DNA of 64,000 nt from Cyclobacteriaceae bacterium (GCA_016787725.1 JAEUTZ010000017.1:62001-126000), one strand, 5' to 3'; counted from the first letter of the stretch, positions 35,947 through 46,049 are shown. The notes: generated by a model not told the origin, from the sequence alone. Numbers and translations: made by a program.

Positions 35947-37536
35947 ATGAAAAAGGTAGATAAACTCATCTTATCATCATTCCTCGGGCCCTTTATCCTA
36001 ACTTTTTTGGTGGTGGTATTCATTCTTTTGAATATCCACATGCTGAAATACTTCGATGATATCATTGGAAAGGACCTGGGGTGGGACGTGATCGGACAGT
36101 TACTCTTCTATTTCGCCATCTTCAACACTCCGGTTGCGCTTCCCTTAGCTGTGTTGTTGTCTTCGTTGATCACTTTTGGAAACCTGGGCGAACACTTTGA
36201 ATTAACTGCCATCAAAAGCCTGGGCATTTCGATGGTCCGCAGCCTGGTGCCGATCTTTGGCTTCGTCATCCTCTTGACCATAGGTGCGTACCTGATCGGA
36301 AATTACCTGGTACCAAAAGCTGCGCTGGAAGCGTATAGTTTATTATATGACATTAAACAAAAAAAGCCGGCTCTGGATTTGCGACCAGGGGCCTTTTATA
36401 ATTCCATTCCCGATATCAGCATTAAAGTCAATGAGAAGGAACCTGATAACGGAATCCTGAAAGGGATCATTATTTACGATCATCGTGGCCGTTCGGGCAA
36501 CCGCGATGTCATTAAAGCCGACTCCGGAAGGATGTATACCATTTTGAATGATCAATACCTTAAGCTCGAGTTGTATAATGGGTTTAACTATAGAGAAGGC
36601 GGAAGCGGAGAGGATCTTTCAGGCCGGCAGGAATCCGTTGAGGACAGTTACCGGAGAACAGCGTTTACCAAATCTCAGATTGTTTTTGATCTGTCTTCTT
36701 TCGGATTGAGCCGCACGGATAAAAAGTGGTTTCAGAATAACCGAATTATGCGAAACATGAATCAGCTTAAAGAGGACATGGATTCGGTGCGAAAAGTTAT
36801 GCGCACCGAGGACATTTCTTTGTATGCATCCTCCAAAAGCATGTTTACCTATTACAGTAAGAAAGATTCCGTTGTATGGCCTGAAGAAGTGAAACGGTTG
36901 AAAGCCGCGCGCGACTCAGCGGCCGAAGCAGCCAGCAATCCACAAGCAAGAGATGTAACAATCTTCAATCAACAAGAAAAAATAACGGTGGTGGAAGCAC
37001 CGAAAAGCATACCCGAACGGATCACGGATCATCACCGATCTGCTTCAGATAGTTTGTTTAGTAAAGAATATAGCCAACGTGAGATCTCCACCGCGCTATC
37101 CCAAGCCCGGATGATCAAAGCTCAACTGCTCGCCTACAATACGAATCTTAAAGTCTATGAAACGGAGTTAAGGTTCTATCAAATCCAATGGCATAAAATT
37201 ATTGCCCAGGCAATTGCGTGCATCGCAATGTTTTTAATCGGAGCTCCGTTGGGGGCGATTATTAAAAAGGGGGGTCTCGGGGTTCCGGTATTGATGTCTA
37301 TTCTCTTCTTTATTCTATTTTATGTTTTATCGTTGATGGGTGAGAAATGGGCAAAGCAAGAGATTCTTTCTATTCCCGCGGGTATGTGGCTGGCAAATAC
37401 AATCCTAATTTCAATAGGGCTTATTTTTCTAAAACAGGCACGCTCCGATGCACGGCTGTTTGATGCAGACTTCTATCACGTAGTATGGGACAAAATCCGG
37501 ATCCGCCTTCAAAAACAGCCTAAAATTCCTGCATAG
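35947..37536 (+). CDS. LptF/LptG (YjgP/YjgQ) family lipopolysaccharide export permease
   Basis: A 529-residue inner-membrane protein with three N-terminal helices, a large periplasmic middle part and three C-terminal helices. KKVDKLILSSFLGPFILTF, FNTPVALPLAVLLSSLITFG and the late IGAPLGAIIKKGGLGVPVL are typical. LptF and LptG form the transmembrane part of the LptB2FG extractor that moves lipopolysaccharide to the Lpt bridge. The middle part (residues 140-400) is longer than in Proteobacteria: after the jelly-roll region comes a charged, helical stretch rich in Ser, Lys and Glu. The subunit type (F or G) cannot be settled by eye. Confidence 0.92.
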   Translation: MKKVDKLILSSFLGPFILTFLVVVFILLNIHMLKYFDDIIGKDLGWDVIGQLLFYFAIFNTPVALPLAVLLSSLITFGNLGEHFELTAIKSLGISMVRSLVPIFGFVILLTIGAYLIGNYLVPKAALEAYSLLYDIKQKKPALDLRPGAFYNSIPDISIKVNEKEPDNGILKGIIIYDHRGRSGNRDVIKADSGRMYTILNDQYLKLELYNGFNYREGGSGEDLSGRQESVEDSYRRTAFTKSQIVFDLSSFGLSRTDKKWFQNNRIMRNMNQLKEDMDSVRKVMRTEDISLYASSKSMFTYYSKKDSVVWPEEVKRLKAARDSAAEAASNPQARDVTIFNQQEKITVVEAPKSIPERITDHHRSASDSLFSKEYSQREISTALSQARMIKAQLLAYNTNLKVYETELRFYQIQWHKIIAQAIACIAMFLIGAPLGAIIKKGGLGVPVLMSILFFILFYVLSLMGEKWAKQEILSIPAGMWLANTILISIGLIFLKQARSDARLFDADFYHVVWDKIRIRLQKQPKIPA

Positions 37537-37568
37537 TTTGGTTAATTGAGGTCATTCCAATACTTTTG
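37537..37568 (+). promoter_or_regulatory. Promoter of rpsO
   Basis: TTTG at 37537-37540 and TACTTTTG at 37561-37568, with 20 bases between, match both halves of the Bacteroidota vegetative promoter. The rpsO ATG follows 36 bases downstream. The -33 box touches the stop codon region of the upstream lptF/G gene. Confidence 0.65.
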
Positions 37569-37604
37569 CGCGTTGAAAAATAATTAGATTAAAAATTAGA
37601 AGAG

Positions 37605-37880
37605 ATGTACCTCAATTCACAAAAGAAGCAAGAATTGTTTAACAAGCACGGTTTCGTAAAAAAGAAGACCGACACAGGCTCACCGGAGTCCCAGATCGCA
37701 CTTTTTACTCACAGAATCAGCCATTTAACGGAACATTTAAAAGGCCAAAAGAAGGACCACTCGACCCAGCAGGGTCTGCTTAAATTGGTTGGTAAGCGTA
37801 AGAAGCTCTTAAATTACCTTCAAAACACCAATATTGAGCGCTACCGGGCGGTACTAAGCGACCTCGACTTAAGAAAGTAA
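37605..37880 (+). CDS. rpsO: 30S ribosomal protein S15
   Basis: A 91-residue ribosomal protein. The family marks are [24 protein letters not shown], given here in part as [15 protein letters not shown], then [20 protein letters not shown] and a C-terminal [12 protein letters not shown]-like helix ([13 protein letters not shown]). It binds 16S rRNA at the central domain. It precedes pnp, the classical order, with a perfect hairpin between. Confidence 0.97.
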   Translation: MYLNSQKKQELFNKHGFVKKKTDTGSPESQIALFTHRISHLTEHLKGQKKDHSTQQGLLKLVGKRKKLLNYLQNTNIERYRAVLSDLDLRK

Positions 37881-37895
37881 GACACAAAAGAATAT

Positions 37896-37928
37896 CGAAT
37901 AGGGAACCAACAATGGGTTCCCTATTCG
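37896..37928 (+). terminator. Perfect 13-base-pair hairpin between rpsO and pnp
   Basis: CGAATAGGGAACC pairs without mismatch with GGTTCCCTATTCG around a seven-base loop. It starts 15 bases after the rpsO stop and ends 61 bases before pnp. The bases after it (CTTTATATC) are only moderately T-rich, so it may be a terminator, an attenuator or an RNase III processing site. Confidence 0.65.
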
Positions 37929-37989
37929 CTTTATATCATTAATCGTGGAAAGGCTGTGAATTGTAGGTCTTTTCATCAATTTCCTACCT

Positions 37990-40137
37990 ATGAAACCAAC
38001 TATTATCACCAAGTCATGTACGCTGCCCGATGGGCGGCAAATCACCATTGAAACCGGAAAATTAGCCCGTCAGGCGGATGGATCCGTGGTATTGCGAATG
38101 GGAAATACCATGTTGTTAGCAACAGCCGTGGCTTCACAAGATGCCAAAGAGGGTGCTGATTTTTTGCCCTTGTCAGTCGATTATCAGGAGAAGTTCGCTT
38201 CTACGGGTAAAATCCCGGGCGGCTTTTTAAAACGCGAAGGAAAGCTATCGGATTATGAAGTTCTTATCAGCCGCCTGGTTGATCGTGCAATACGCCCCTT
38301 ATTTCCGGATGACTACCATGCGGAAACGCAGATCAACATTCAGTTAATTTCTGGCGACCACAATGCCTTGCCAGACGCATTGGCTGCATTTGCCGCTTCC
38401 GCAGCACTGTCCGTATCTGACATTCCATTTCAAGGACCCATTTCAGAAGTACGGGTTATTCGTATTGATGGTCAATACATTATCAATCCAACATTAGAGC
38501 AAAAGGAAAAGGCAGACCTTGATTTTATCGTGGCCGCTTCCATCGATAATATTCTGATGGTAGAAGGTGAATCGAAAGAGATTCAGGAAGAAGACATGTT
38601 AAAAGCATTGCAATTGGCGCACGATGCTATCAAAGTTCAATGTCAATTGCAATTGGAACTTGCCGCAGCTACCAACAAAACCCAAAAGCGTGCATATGAG
38701 CACGAAGTTAAGGATGAGGCGTTCAAGGAAGAACTCTTTAAGTTATTATACGACAAGGTCTACGATGTGGCCCGACAGCAATTGAAGAGCAAGAATGATC
38801 GTTCAGAATTGTTTTCGAAAATTGTGGAAGAGTATCTCAATTCGTTACCGGAGGACACCACGGTTAACAAAGACCTCGTAAAAAAATACTATAAGGACAT
38901 TCAGAAGACCGCCTGTCGAAATCTTGTGTTGAATGAAAAGGTTCGGTTAGATGGCCGTAAGACTAATGAAATCAGGCCAATATGGTCTGAGATTGACTAT
39001 CTGCCATCGGCACATGGATCCTCCATTTTTACCCGCGGAGAAACTCAATCACTGAGCACCGTAACTCTTGGAACCAAGTTGGATGAGCAGTTGATTGATG
39101 GTGCCATGTTTGATGGTACGAACAAATTCATTCTTCATTATAACTTCCCAGGTTTTTCAACCGGAGAAGTGAAGCCTAACCGTGGTCCTGGTCGTAGAGA
39201 AGTCGGTCATGGTAATCTGGCTATGCGGGCATTGAAGCAAGTGCTTCCCAACCTGAACGAAAGCCCTTATACCATCCGCCTGGTTTCCGATATTTTGGAA
39301 TCCAATGGTTCGTCCTCCATGGCCACCGTTTGTGCGGGTTCCCTTGCCCTGATGGATGCCGGTATTAAAATAACTGCTCCAGTATCAGGTATTGCTATGG
39401 GTATGATTTCAGACAGTTCTACCAAGCGCTATGCGATTCTGTCAGATATCCTTGGCGATGAAGACCACTTGGGGGACATGGACTTTAAAGTAACCGGTAC
39501 GGAGAAGGGCATTACCGCCTGCCAGATGGACTTAAAGGTAGATGGACTTACTTACGAGGTATTAAAGGAGGCCCTCAATCAGGCTAAGGAAGGGCGGCTT
39601 CACATTTTGAATGAAATGAAGAAGACGATTTCATCTCCGAAACCGGATCTTAAACCACACGCTCCGAGAGCGGTGACCATCACCATTGATAAGGATATGA
39701 TTGGGGCCGTGATTGGGCCTGGTGGCAAAGTGGTTCAGGAAATTCAAAAAACCACAGGTGCAACCATCGTGATTGAGGAAGTTGGCAATAAGGGAATCGT
39801 TAACATTTTTGCGAACAATCAGGAGGTAATGGATGCCGCAGTAAAACGTGTCAGAGCCATTGTAGCCATTCCGGAAGTTGACCAGGTATATGATGGAGTC
39901 GTAAAATCAATCATGCCATTTGGTGCTTTCGTTGAATTTATGCCAGGGAAAGACGGTCTTTTGCACATCTCTGAAATCAAGTGGGAACGCCTTGAAAATA
40001 TGGAAGGTGTACTGGAAGTTGGAGAACAAATCAAGGTGAAATTGGTCGAAATTGATAAGAAAACGGGCAAATTCAGGTTGTCCAGGAAAGTACTGATTCC
40101 GAGACCCCCAAAGAAGGAAGAAGCCCCCAGCGCTTAA
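37990..40137 (+). CDS. pnp: Polynucleotide phosphorylase
   Basis: A 715-residue exoribonuclease: two RNase PH domains separated by a helical linker, a KH domain ([18 protein letters not shown]) and an S1 domain ([20 protein letters not shown]). The active-site region of the second core, [18 protein letters not shown], is intact, as are [20 protein letters not shown] and GRREVGHG. It degrades RNA 3' to 5' with phosphate and can add tails. It follows rpsO and the hairpin, and is followed by the primary sigma gene. Confidence 0.98.
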   Translation: MKPTIITKSCTLPDGRQITIETGKLARQADGSVVLRMGNTMLLATAVASQDAKEGADFLPLSVDYQEKFASTGKIPGGFLKREGKLSDYEVLISRLVDRAIRPLFPDDYHAETQINIQLISGDHNALPDALAAFAASAALSVSDIPFQGPISEVRVIRIDGQYIINPTLEQKEKADLDFIVAASIDNILMVEGESKEIQEEDMLKALQLAHDAIKVQCQLQLELAAATNKTQKRAYEHEVKDEAFKEELFKLLYDKVYDVARQQLKSKNDRSELFSKIVEEYLNSLPEDTTVNKDLVKKYYKDIQKTACRNLVLNEKVRLDGRKTNEIRPIWSEIDYLPSAHGSSIFTRGETQSLSTVTLGTKLDEQLIDGAMFDGTNKFILHYNFPGFSTGEVKPNRGPGRREVGHGNLAMRALKQVLPNLNESPYTIRLVSDILESNGSSSMATVCAGSLALMDAGIKITAPVSGIAMGMISDSSTKRYAILSDILGDEDHLGDMDFKVTGTEKGITACQMDLKVDGLTYEVLKEALNQAKEGRLHILNEMKKTISSPKPDLKPHAPRAVTITIDKDMIGAVIGPGGKVVQEIQKTTGATIVIEEVGNKGIVNIFANNQEVMDAAVKRVRAIVAIPEVDQVYDGVVKSIMPFGAFVEFMPGKDGLLHISEIKWERLENMEGVLEVGEQIKVKLVEIDKKTGKFRLSRKVLIPRPPKKEEAPSA

Positions 40138-40206
40138 TCCTTGCGAATGCAGGTTTTTGGAACTAATTTTTCATTTTTACGTGTTTGATAAACGACCACA
40201 TAGTAG

Positions 40207-41070
40207 ATGAGACAGTTAAAGATTAGCAAACAGATAACCAACCGCGAGAGCCAGTCTCTGGACAAGTATCTTCAGGAAATTGGAAAGGTTGATCTGCTGA
40301 CTCCGGATGAGGAGGTGGAATTAGCCAAGCGGATTAAAGAAGGTGACCAGATCGCCCTGGAGAAGTTGACCAAAGCGAACTTGCGCTTTGTGGTTTCTGT
40401 TGCAAAGCAATATCAAAACCAAGGTTTGTCGTTGGGGGACTTAATCAACGAAGGGAATTTGGGTTTGATTAAAGCAGCCCAACGATTTGATGAAACCCGT
40501 GGTTTCAAATTCATATCGTATGCAGTGTGGTGGATCCGTCAATCCATCTTGCAAGCGTTGGCCGAACAATCCCGAATTGTACGCCTGCCCTTGAACCGGG
40601 TGGGTTCTTTGAATAAAATATCAAAAACCTTTTCTGAACTTGAGCAGAAATTTGAACGTGAACCGTCCCCCGAAGAATTAGCGGAAGTGTTGGAAGTCAC
40701 CACGGCTGAAGTGGTTGATACAATGAAGATATCCGGTCGTCATGTTTCTATGGATGCTCCGTTCGTGCAAGGCGAAGAAAACAGTTTACTCGATGTATTG
40801 GAAAATGATAGCGAAGAGACTCCTGATTCAGGTTTGATGACAGACTCTTTGCGCAGAGAAGTGCAGCGTGCACTCTCTACGTTAACGCAGCGCGAGTCAG
40901 ATGTAATTACCCTTTACTTTGGTCTCAATGGCGAGCACGCCATGACCCTGGAAGAGATTGGAGAGAAGTTTAACCTTACCCGGGAGCGCGTGCGGCAGAT
41001 TAAAGAAAAAGCTATCCGAAGGTTGCGCCATACCTCCAGAAGCAAGGCCTTAAAGCCTTACTTGGGTTAA
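40207..41070 (+). CDS. rpoD: Primary sigma-70 factor, short Bacteroidota form
   Basis: A 287-residue sigma factor. It lacks the long 1.1 region and begins directly before region 1.2 ([20 protein letters not shown]). Region 2 is complete with [31 protein letters not shown] and [19 protein letters not shown]; region 3 has [12 protein letters not shown]; region 4 has [20 protein letters not shown]. This compact form is the housekeeping sigma of the phylum and fits the TAnnTTTG promoters seen in the window. A clear terminator follows. Confidence 0.95.
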   Translation: MRQLKISKQITNRESQSLDKYLQEIGKVDLLTPDEEVELAKRIKEGDQIALEKLTKANLRFVVSVAKQYQNQGLSLGDLINEGNLGLIKAAQRFDETRGFKFISYAVWWIRQSILQALAEQSRIVRLPLNRVGSLNKISKTFSELEQKFEREPSPEELAEVLEVTTAEVVDTMKISGRHVSMDAPFVQGEENSLLDVLENDSEETPDSGLMTDSLRREVQRALSTLTQRESDVITLYFGLNGEHAMTLEEIGEKFNLTRERVRQIKEKAIRRLRHTSRSKALKPYLG

Positions 41071-41099
41071 GAATGTTTATTTAATGATTTGAAATTAGG

Positions 41100-41126
41100 G
41101 GGTCTCAAGTTATTGAGGCCCTTTTT
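41100..41126 (+). terminator. Rho-independent terminator after the sigma gene
   Basis: GGGTCTCAA pairs with TTGAGGCCC (one G-U pair) around a four-base GTTA loop, followed by TTTTTC. It begins 30 bases after the stop and separates rpoD from trxB. Confidence 0.88.
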
Positions 41127-41149
41127 CTTAAATGTTTAATAGTATGATT

Positions 41150-42094
41150 ATGGAGAAGGTAAAAGTGTTGATTATTGGGTCCGGACCAGCAGGGTACACC
41201 GCAGCCATTTATGCCGCCCGGGCAGGACTAAGTCCGGTATTATTTACGGGTGGCCAACCAGGCGGGCAGCTCACAACTACCAACGATGTAGAAAATTTTC
41301 CAGGTTACCCTGATGGCATCAACGGTCCGCAGATGATGATGGATTTACAAAAGCAAGCCGAGCGGTTTGGTACCAAAGTAAATTTTGGCCTGGTTACTTC
41401 CGTGAACTTTTCTAGTTATCCCTTACAGGTTACAATTGATGAGAAGGATGTTGTGGAAGCGGAAAGCGTAATCATTGCAACGGGTGCATCGGCCAAGTAT
41501 TTGGGAATTCCATCGGAGGAAAAGTATGCCAACAAAGGAGTCTCTGCATGCGCTGTTTGCGATGGTTATTTTTATCGTGGTAAAGAGGTAGCCGTTGTTG
41601 GTGCCGGAGACTCTGCGGCTGAAGAGTCAACCTATCTTTCCAAACTGTGCACCAAAGTACATTTGATTGTCCGAAGAGATGAGATGCGGGCATCCAAGAT
41701 TATGCAACAGCGGGTACTGAATACGCCCAACATCGAAATACATTGGAACACCGAGACGGATGAAATTTTGGGAGACGATAAAGGTGTTAACGGAGTGCGT
41801 TTGGTAAACAATAAAACCGGAGCGAAAAAAGTTGTTCCGGTTCAAGGATTTTTCCTGGCCATTGGCCATAAGCCGAATACCGACATCTTTAAGGGTCAAT
41901 TGGAAATGGACGATGCTGGTTATCTAAAGGTGGTTCCAGGGTCAACCCGTACCAACGTGGAAGGAGTTTTTGCTGTGGGCGATGTTTCGGATAAAGTATA
42001 CCGGCAAGCCATTACAGCGGCAGGCAGTGGTTGTATGGGTGCACTCGATGCTGAGAAATTTTTGGCAGCGAAGGAGATGGAACTTGCTCATTAA
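41150..42094 (+). CDS. trxB: Thioredoxin-disulfide reductase
   Basis: A flavoprotein of about 314 residues that reduces thioredoxin with NADPH. FAD binding is shown by LIIGSGPAGYTAAIYAARAG, NADPH binding by VAVVGAGDSAAEE, the redox cysteines by SACAVCDG, and the C-terminal FAD site by GVFAVGDVSDKVYRQAITAAGSGCMGALDAE-type sequence (key GVFAVGDVSD). In-frame ATGs lie at 41132, 41144 and 41150; the last gives the usual start just before VKVLIIGSG. The bacillithiol gene bshB1 follows after 14 bases. Confidence 0.97.
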   Translation: MEKVKVLIIGSGPAGYTAAIYAARAGLSPVLFTGGQPGGQLTTTNDVENFPGYPDGINGPQMMMDLQKQAERFGTKVNFGLVTSVNFSSYPLQVTIDEKDVVEAESVIIATGASAKYLGIPSEEKYANKGVSACAVCDGYFYRGKEVAVVGAGDSAAEESTYLSKLCTKVHLIVRRDEMRASKIMQQRVLNTPNIEIHWNTETDEILGDDKGVNGVRLVNNKTGAKKVVPVQGFFLAIGHKPNTDIFKGQLEMDDAGYLKVVPGSTRTNVEGVFAVGDVSDKVYRQAITAAGSGCMGALDAEKFLAAKEMELAH

Positions 42095-42108
42095 TAGCTA
42101 GTTAATCG

Positions 42109-42825
42109 ATGAAATTAGACATACTTGTTATGGCATCGCACCCCGATGATGCCGAATTGGGGTGTGGCGGTACCATTGCCAGGCACATTGCAATGGGAAA
42201 GAAAGTGGGCATCATTGACTTTACCCGAGGTGAATTGGGCACCCGAGGTACCGTTCAAACCCGGGATCAGGAAGCCGCAGACTCTGCCGCCATTCTTGGG
42301 TTATCCGTTCGGGAAAATTTGAATTTCAAAGATGGATTTTTTCAGCATGATGAAGCCCACCAACGGGAGGTGATCCGCATCATCCGAAAATATCAACCTG
42401 AGATTGTCATTGCCAACGCAACCTACGATCGGCATCCCGACCACGGAAAGGGCTCCGAACTTGCTTATCAGTCTTGTTATTATTCAGGACTAGCCAAAAT
42501 TGAAACGGTTGACGACAATAAGCAGCAAGCAGCCTGGCGGCCCCGGCACTTGTATCATTTTATTCAAAGCCAATGGATCAAACCCGACTTTATTGTAGAT
42601 GTTTCGGATTTCTGGGAGATCAAGATGAGGGCGATTCGGGCCTATAAAACACAATTTCATGACCCCAACAGCAAAGAGCCGGAAACCTTTATTTCAAGTC
42701 CTGCCTTTCTCCAATTCCTGGAGGCGCGTGGGCACGAATTGGGCCATGCCATCGGGGTCCGCTATGGGGAAGGATTTACCATTCGAAGAATGATTGGGAT
42801 CAATGACCTTTTTGCCTTGCGATAG
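42109..42825 (+). CDS. bshB1: Bacillithiol biosynthesis deacetylase BshB1
   Basis: A 238-residue PIG-L/LmbE-type zinc deacetylase. MASHPDDAELGCGG supplies zinc ligands and the general base, FTRGELGTRGT is the BshB1 mark, and TYDRHPDHGKGSELAY gives the third ligand region. It removes acetate from GlcNAc-malate in the second step of bacillithiol synthesis. bshA and bshC are not in the window. Its position 14 bases after trxB suggests a thiol-redox transcript. It converges on pdxH with two bases between stops. Confidence 0.92.
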   Translation: MKLDILVMASHPDDAELGCGGTIARHIAMGKKVGIIDFTRGELGTRGTVQTRDQEAADSAAILGLSVRENLNFKDGFFQHDEAHQREVIRIIRKYQPEIVIANATYDRHPDHGKGSELAYQSCYYSGLAKIETVDDNKQQAAWRPRHLYHFIQSQWIKPDFIVDVSDFWEIKMRAIRAYKTQFHDPNSKEPETFISSPAFLQFLEARGHELGHAIGVRYGEGFTIRRMIGINDLFALR

Positions 42826-42827
42826 GT

Positions 42828-43469
42828 TTAGGGAGCTAATCGGTGAGTAACCCATTGATCATTGGAAAAATAGTATACAATCCGGTCGTGTAACCGATTT
42901 GAACGGCCTTGCCAAAACTCTATTTCAAGAGGTGTTACAGCATATCCGCCCCATTGATTGGGTTTCGGTAACACCACTTTCCCCTCAAACCGCTTTTCAA
43001 TTTCTTTCACCCGCGCTTCCAGAATTTCGCGATTGACGATAAGGTTACTTTGAGGCGAAGCCCAGGCGCCTATCTGACTGCCTCGTGGACGACTTTGAAA
43101 ATACCGTTCGGAAGCTTCGGGAGTTGTTCGTTCGCAAAGTCCATCGATTCGAACTTGCCGCTCTAATTCGGGCCAGAAAAATGTTAGCGAACAAAAGGGA
43201 TTATGCTCCAAGTCATTTCCTTTCTTGCTTTGGTAGTTAGTAAAGAAGATAAACGTGTTGTCTTCAACTCCTTTTAGTAACACAATTCGTGCTGCAGGCC
43301 TTCCCGATTTTGTTACCGTTGAAAGGGTCATGGCATTGGGTTCCAATACTTCTGCTTGCAGGGCCTCTTGAAACCATTTGTTGAATTGTACGATGGGGTT
43401 TCGATCCACATTGGCAATATCCAGGGAACCCTTGGAATATTCATTTCGGATTTCAGAAATCGGTTTCAT
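42828..43469 (-). CDS. pdxH: Pyridoxamine/pyridoxine 5'-phosphate oxidase
   Basis: A 213-residue FMN enzyme that makes pyridoxal 5'-phosphate. Typical parts are PNAMTLSTVTKSGRPAARIVLLKG, FFTNYQSKKGNDL, FWPELERQVRIDGLCERT, SQIGAWASPQSN and the end EFWQGRSNRLHDR with DQWVTHRLAP. It is a stand-alone gene read from the 113-base gap shared with yqgE. Confidence 0.97.
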   Translation of the reverse strand: MKPISEIRNEYSKGSLDIANVDRNPIVQFNKWFQEALQAEVLEPNAMTLSTVTKSGRPAARIVLLKGVEDNTFIFFTNYQSKKGNDLEHNPFCSLTFFWPELERQVRIDGLCERTTPEASERYFQSRPRGSQIGAWASPQSNLIVNREILEARVKEIEKRFEGKVVLPKPNQWGGYAVTPLEIEFWQGRSNRLHDRIVYYFSNDQWVTHRLAP

Positions 43470-43582
43470 TTCAAAATTTTGAAAATTAATAAAAGCACTA
43501 GTTGCATCTCAGGAATTCCTTCCCTTTATTAAGAATTAATTGGACGCCTGAAAATTAGAATTTAACCAAGTTTTAAGGCACT

Positions 43583-44158
43583 ATGGAATTCTTCAAATAT
43601 CGAAACAAAATACTACCACAAAAAGGGGGGCTTTTACTTTCCGAGCCGTATTTGGCGGATCCCAATTTTGAGCGGACCACCATTCTTCTGACAGAGCACA
43701 ATGAAGAAGGTTCGGTGGGTTTTATTCTGAACAAGCCGGCAGAATCGAGGGTGAATGAAGTGATGGAAGATCTAAAAATGTTCGATGCCCGTATTTTTAT
43801 CGGGGGACCTGTGGAACAGGATACGCTGCATTACGTACATAGGATAAATACCCTGGCGGATTCGATTGAATTACACCCCGGGCTGTATTGGGGTGGTAAT
43901 TTTGATCAGTTGCTTTCCATGGTGGATACGCATCAGATTGGAGCCACGGATATTAAATTCTTTTTAGGGTACAGCGGGTGGTCGGCAGGACAATTGGAGG
44001 ATGAATTAAAAGTCGATTCATGGATCGTTAGCGATCAGGTATCGGAAGAGTTGGTATTTGAGACGGAACCCGAAATGATGTGGAAAAAGGCGATGCGTGG
44101 GCTTGGAGGTCGTTTTTCGGTATACTCCAATTACCCGGCTGATCCTCGGATGAATTAG
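43583..44158 (+). CDS. YqgE/AlgH family protein
   Basis: A 191-residue protein of the YqgE/AlgH family: KGGLLLSEPYLADPNFERT, HNEEGSVGFILNKPA, FIGGPVEQDTLHYVHR and FFLGYSGWSAGQLEDEL are its main conserved blocks. The role is not established; AlgH was linked to alginate control in Pseudomonas. It is followed by the DUF349 gene after 48 bases. Confidence 0.93.
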   Translation: MEFFKYRNKILPQKGGLLLSEPYLADPNFERTTILLTEHNEEGSVGFILNKPAESRVNEVMEDLKMFDARIFIGGPVEQDTLHYVHRINTLADSIELHPGLYWGGNFDQLLSMVDTHQIGATDIKFFLGYSGWSAGQLEDELKVDSWIVSDQVSEELVFETEPEMMWKKAMRGLGGRFSVYSNYPADPRMN

Positions 44159-44206
44159 GCTGTTTTTAGTAATTTTACCGTTCCTCAGATAGGAGGAGTG
44201 ATGATA

Positions 44207-46042
44207 ATGGAAAACGATAAAGAGGTGCAAGAGCAAGTAAAGGAGTCTGCTGAGGATGCTGGGATCATGCCCCATAAGAACGGGCTAACCATTGACGAAC
44301 CAACCGAGGGCGATCACGAAATTCACCATCCGGTTGAGGACTATGCTCATTTCAGTAAGCCGGATTTTGTTGACTTAATAAAAGAACTTACGAAAGAGAA
44401 TGATTTCAGAAAAGTTGATCTTATTCTCAAGGAGATCAGACCGCTATTTGATGAAATCCGTCAGTCCGAGAAAAATGCTGCCTTGGAGAAATTTAAGGCA
44501 GAGGGCGGAAATCCGGATGATTTTGATTACCGCCTGGACGAATGGGATCATGCGTTTGATGCTTCGCTTAAATTAATTCGGGATCGCAGAAATCAATATT
44601 ACAAGAGTCTTGAGGAAGCGAAGACTGAAAACCTTCGTAAAAAGAATGAGCTGCTGGAGCGGTTGCGAGCCCTGGTGGATGGTGAAGATAATGCTCAGTC
44701 CTTTCATATTTTTAAAGAACTGCAGCAGGAATGGCGTCAAGTAGGGCCAGTACCAATGGCACAAATTAAAACTCTTTGGGCTAACTACAATGCGCTGGTC
44801 GATCGATATTATGATTATCGCAACATCTATTTTGAACTGAAGGAATTAGATCGCAAGAAAAACCTGGATGCCAAACTGGAACTGTGTGTTAAGGCTGAGC
44901 AATTAAGTTCTAAAGAACGTATCAAAGATGCAGTGCGGGAGTTAAACGAACTGCACAACGAATTTAAACATATAGGACCTGTGCCTAAGGAGGAGCAGGA
45001 ACACGTTTGGCAACGTTTCAAAGCTGCCTCGGATGCAGTCTATGCGAAACGCGATGCCTTTCTGGATGAGCTTCAGCAGCAATTGAAGGGAAATCTGGAA
45101 GTTAAAATGCAAATCGGGGAAGAGATACAAGCGTTTGTGACCTTCACTTCCGATCGCATTAAGGATTGGAATCAAAAGACGCAGGAAATTTTGGAATTGC
45201 AGAAGCGTTGGGATGGTGTAGGCGGTGTACCACGGTCAAAGTCCAAAGAGGCCAACAAGAAATTTTGGTCTGCGTTCAAGACGTTTTTCCATAATAAGAA
45301 CCAATTCTTCAAGAAGTTGGACGAGGAGCGTGACAAAAACCTGAAGATCAAGCAAGAGTTGGTGGCCCGGGCAATAGAATTGAAATCCAGTGCAGATTGG
45401 GCCAAGACCTCCAACGATTTGAAGGCGCTTCAACTTCAATGGAAAGAAGTAGGACCGGTACCGGAGAAGTATCGGGATAAAATTTTTAAAGAGTTTAAGG
45501 AAGCGTGCGATTATTTTTTCGATCAGCGAAGAGGTACCAAGGAAAAGGCTGACCTGGAACAAGATGAGAATCTGAAACAAAAAGAAGTGATCATTGAAGA
45601 GATTTTACAGGCTACCCAGGCAGGAGACGGTAATCTTGAAAAATTGCAGGAACTTCAGGCTCGTTTTAACGAAATCGGATTTGTGCCAAAGAGTGCCATG
45701 GCTTCAGTAAAAAGCCGGTTTTCAGATGCTGTCTCCCGGTACATTGAATCGATAAACGGACTTAACGCGGCTGAACGAGATCAGGTAACGCTGGAGATTC
45801 AATTGAGCAGTCTGAAAAATGATCCGCAAGGTGATCGCAAGTTATTTCACAAAGAGCAGAATTTGAGAAAGCAGATTCAGAAGGCTGAAAACGATTTGTC
45901 AACCTTACAGAACAATCTTGAATTCTTTGGCCGATCTAAAAATTCGACCAAAATGAAGGAAGAGTTCACAGAAAAGATTAAGGTAGCTACTGAAAGTTTG
46001 AATCTACTCAAAAAACAGCTGAAACTGTTGAAATCCATGTAG
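44207..46042 (+). CDS. DUF349 repeat protein
   Basis: A 611-residue, very charged, mostly helical protein with about five DUF349 units. Each is marked by a 'W...GxVP/GPVP' step: QEWRQVGPVPMAQ, NEFKHIGPVPKEEQ, KRWDGVGGVPRSKS, LQWKEVGPVPEKYR and ARFNEIGFVPKSAM. The function is unknown. A Shine-Dalgarno-like AGGAGG at 44191-44196 favours ATG 44207 (ten bases away) or 44201 (four bases away) over GTG 44198; such a strong site is uncommon in this phylum. The acidic, low-complexity first 60 residues precede the repeats. Confidence 0.9.
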   Translation: MENDKEVQEQVKESAEDAGIMPHKNGLTIDEPTEGDHEIHHPVEDYAHFSKPDFVDLIKELTKENDFRKVDLILKEIRPLFDEIRQSEKNAALEKFKAEGGNPDDFDYRLDEWDHAFDASLKLIRDRRNQYYKSLEEAKTENLRKKNELLERLRALVDGEDNAQSFHIFKELQQEWRQVGPVPMAQIKTLWANYNALVDRYYDYRNIYFELKELDRKKNLDAKLELCVKAEQLSSKERIKDAVRELNELHNEFKHIGPVPKEEQEHVWQRFKAASDAVYAKRDAFLDELQQQLKGNLEVKMQIGEEIQAFVTFTSDRIKDWNQKTQEILELQKRWDGVGGVPRSKSKEANKKFWSAFKTFFHNKNQFFKKLDEERDKNLKIKQELVARAIELKSSADWAKTSNDLKALQLQWKEVGPVPEKYRDKIFKEFKEACDYFFDQRRGTKEKADLEQDENLKQKEVIIEEILQATQAGDGNLEKLQELQARFNEIGFVPKSAMASVKSRFSDAVSRYIESINGLNAAERDQVTLEIQLSSLKNDPQGDRKLFHKEQNLRKQIQKAENDLSTLQNNLEFFGRSKNSTKMKEEFTEKIKVATESLNLLKKQLKLLKSM

Positions 46043-46049
46043 CAGGGGC

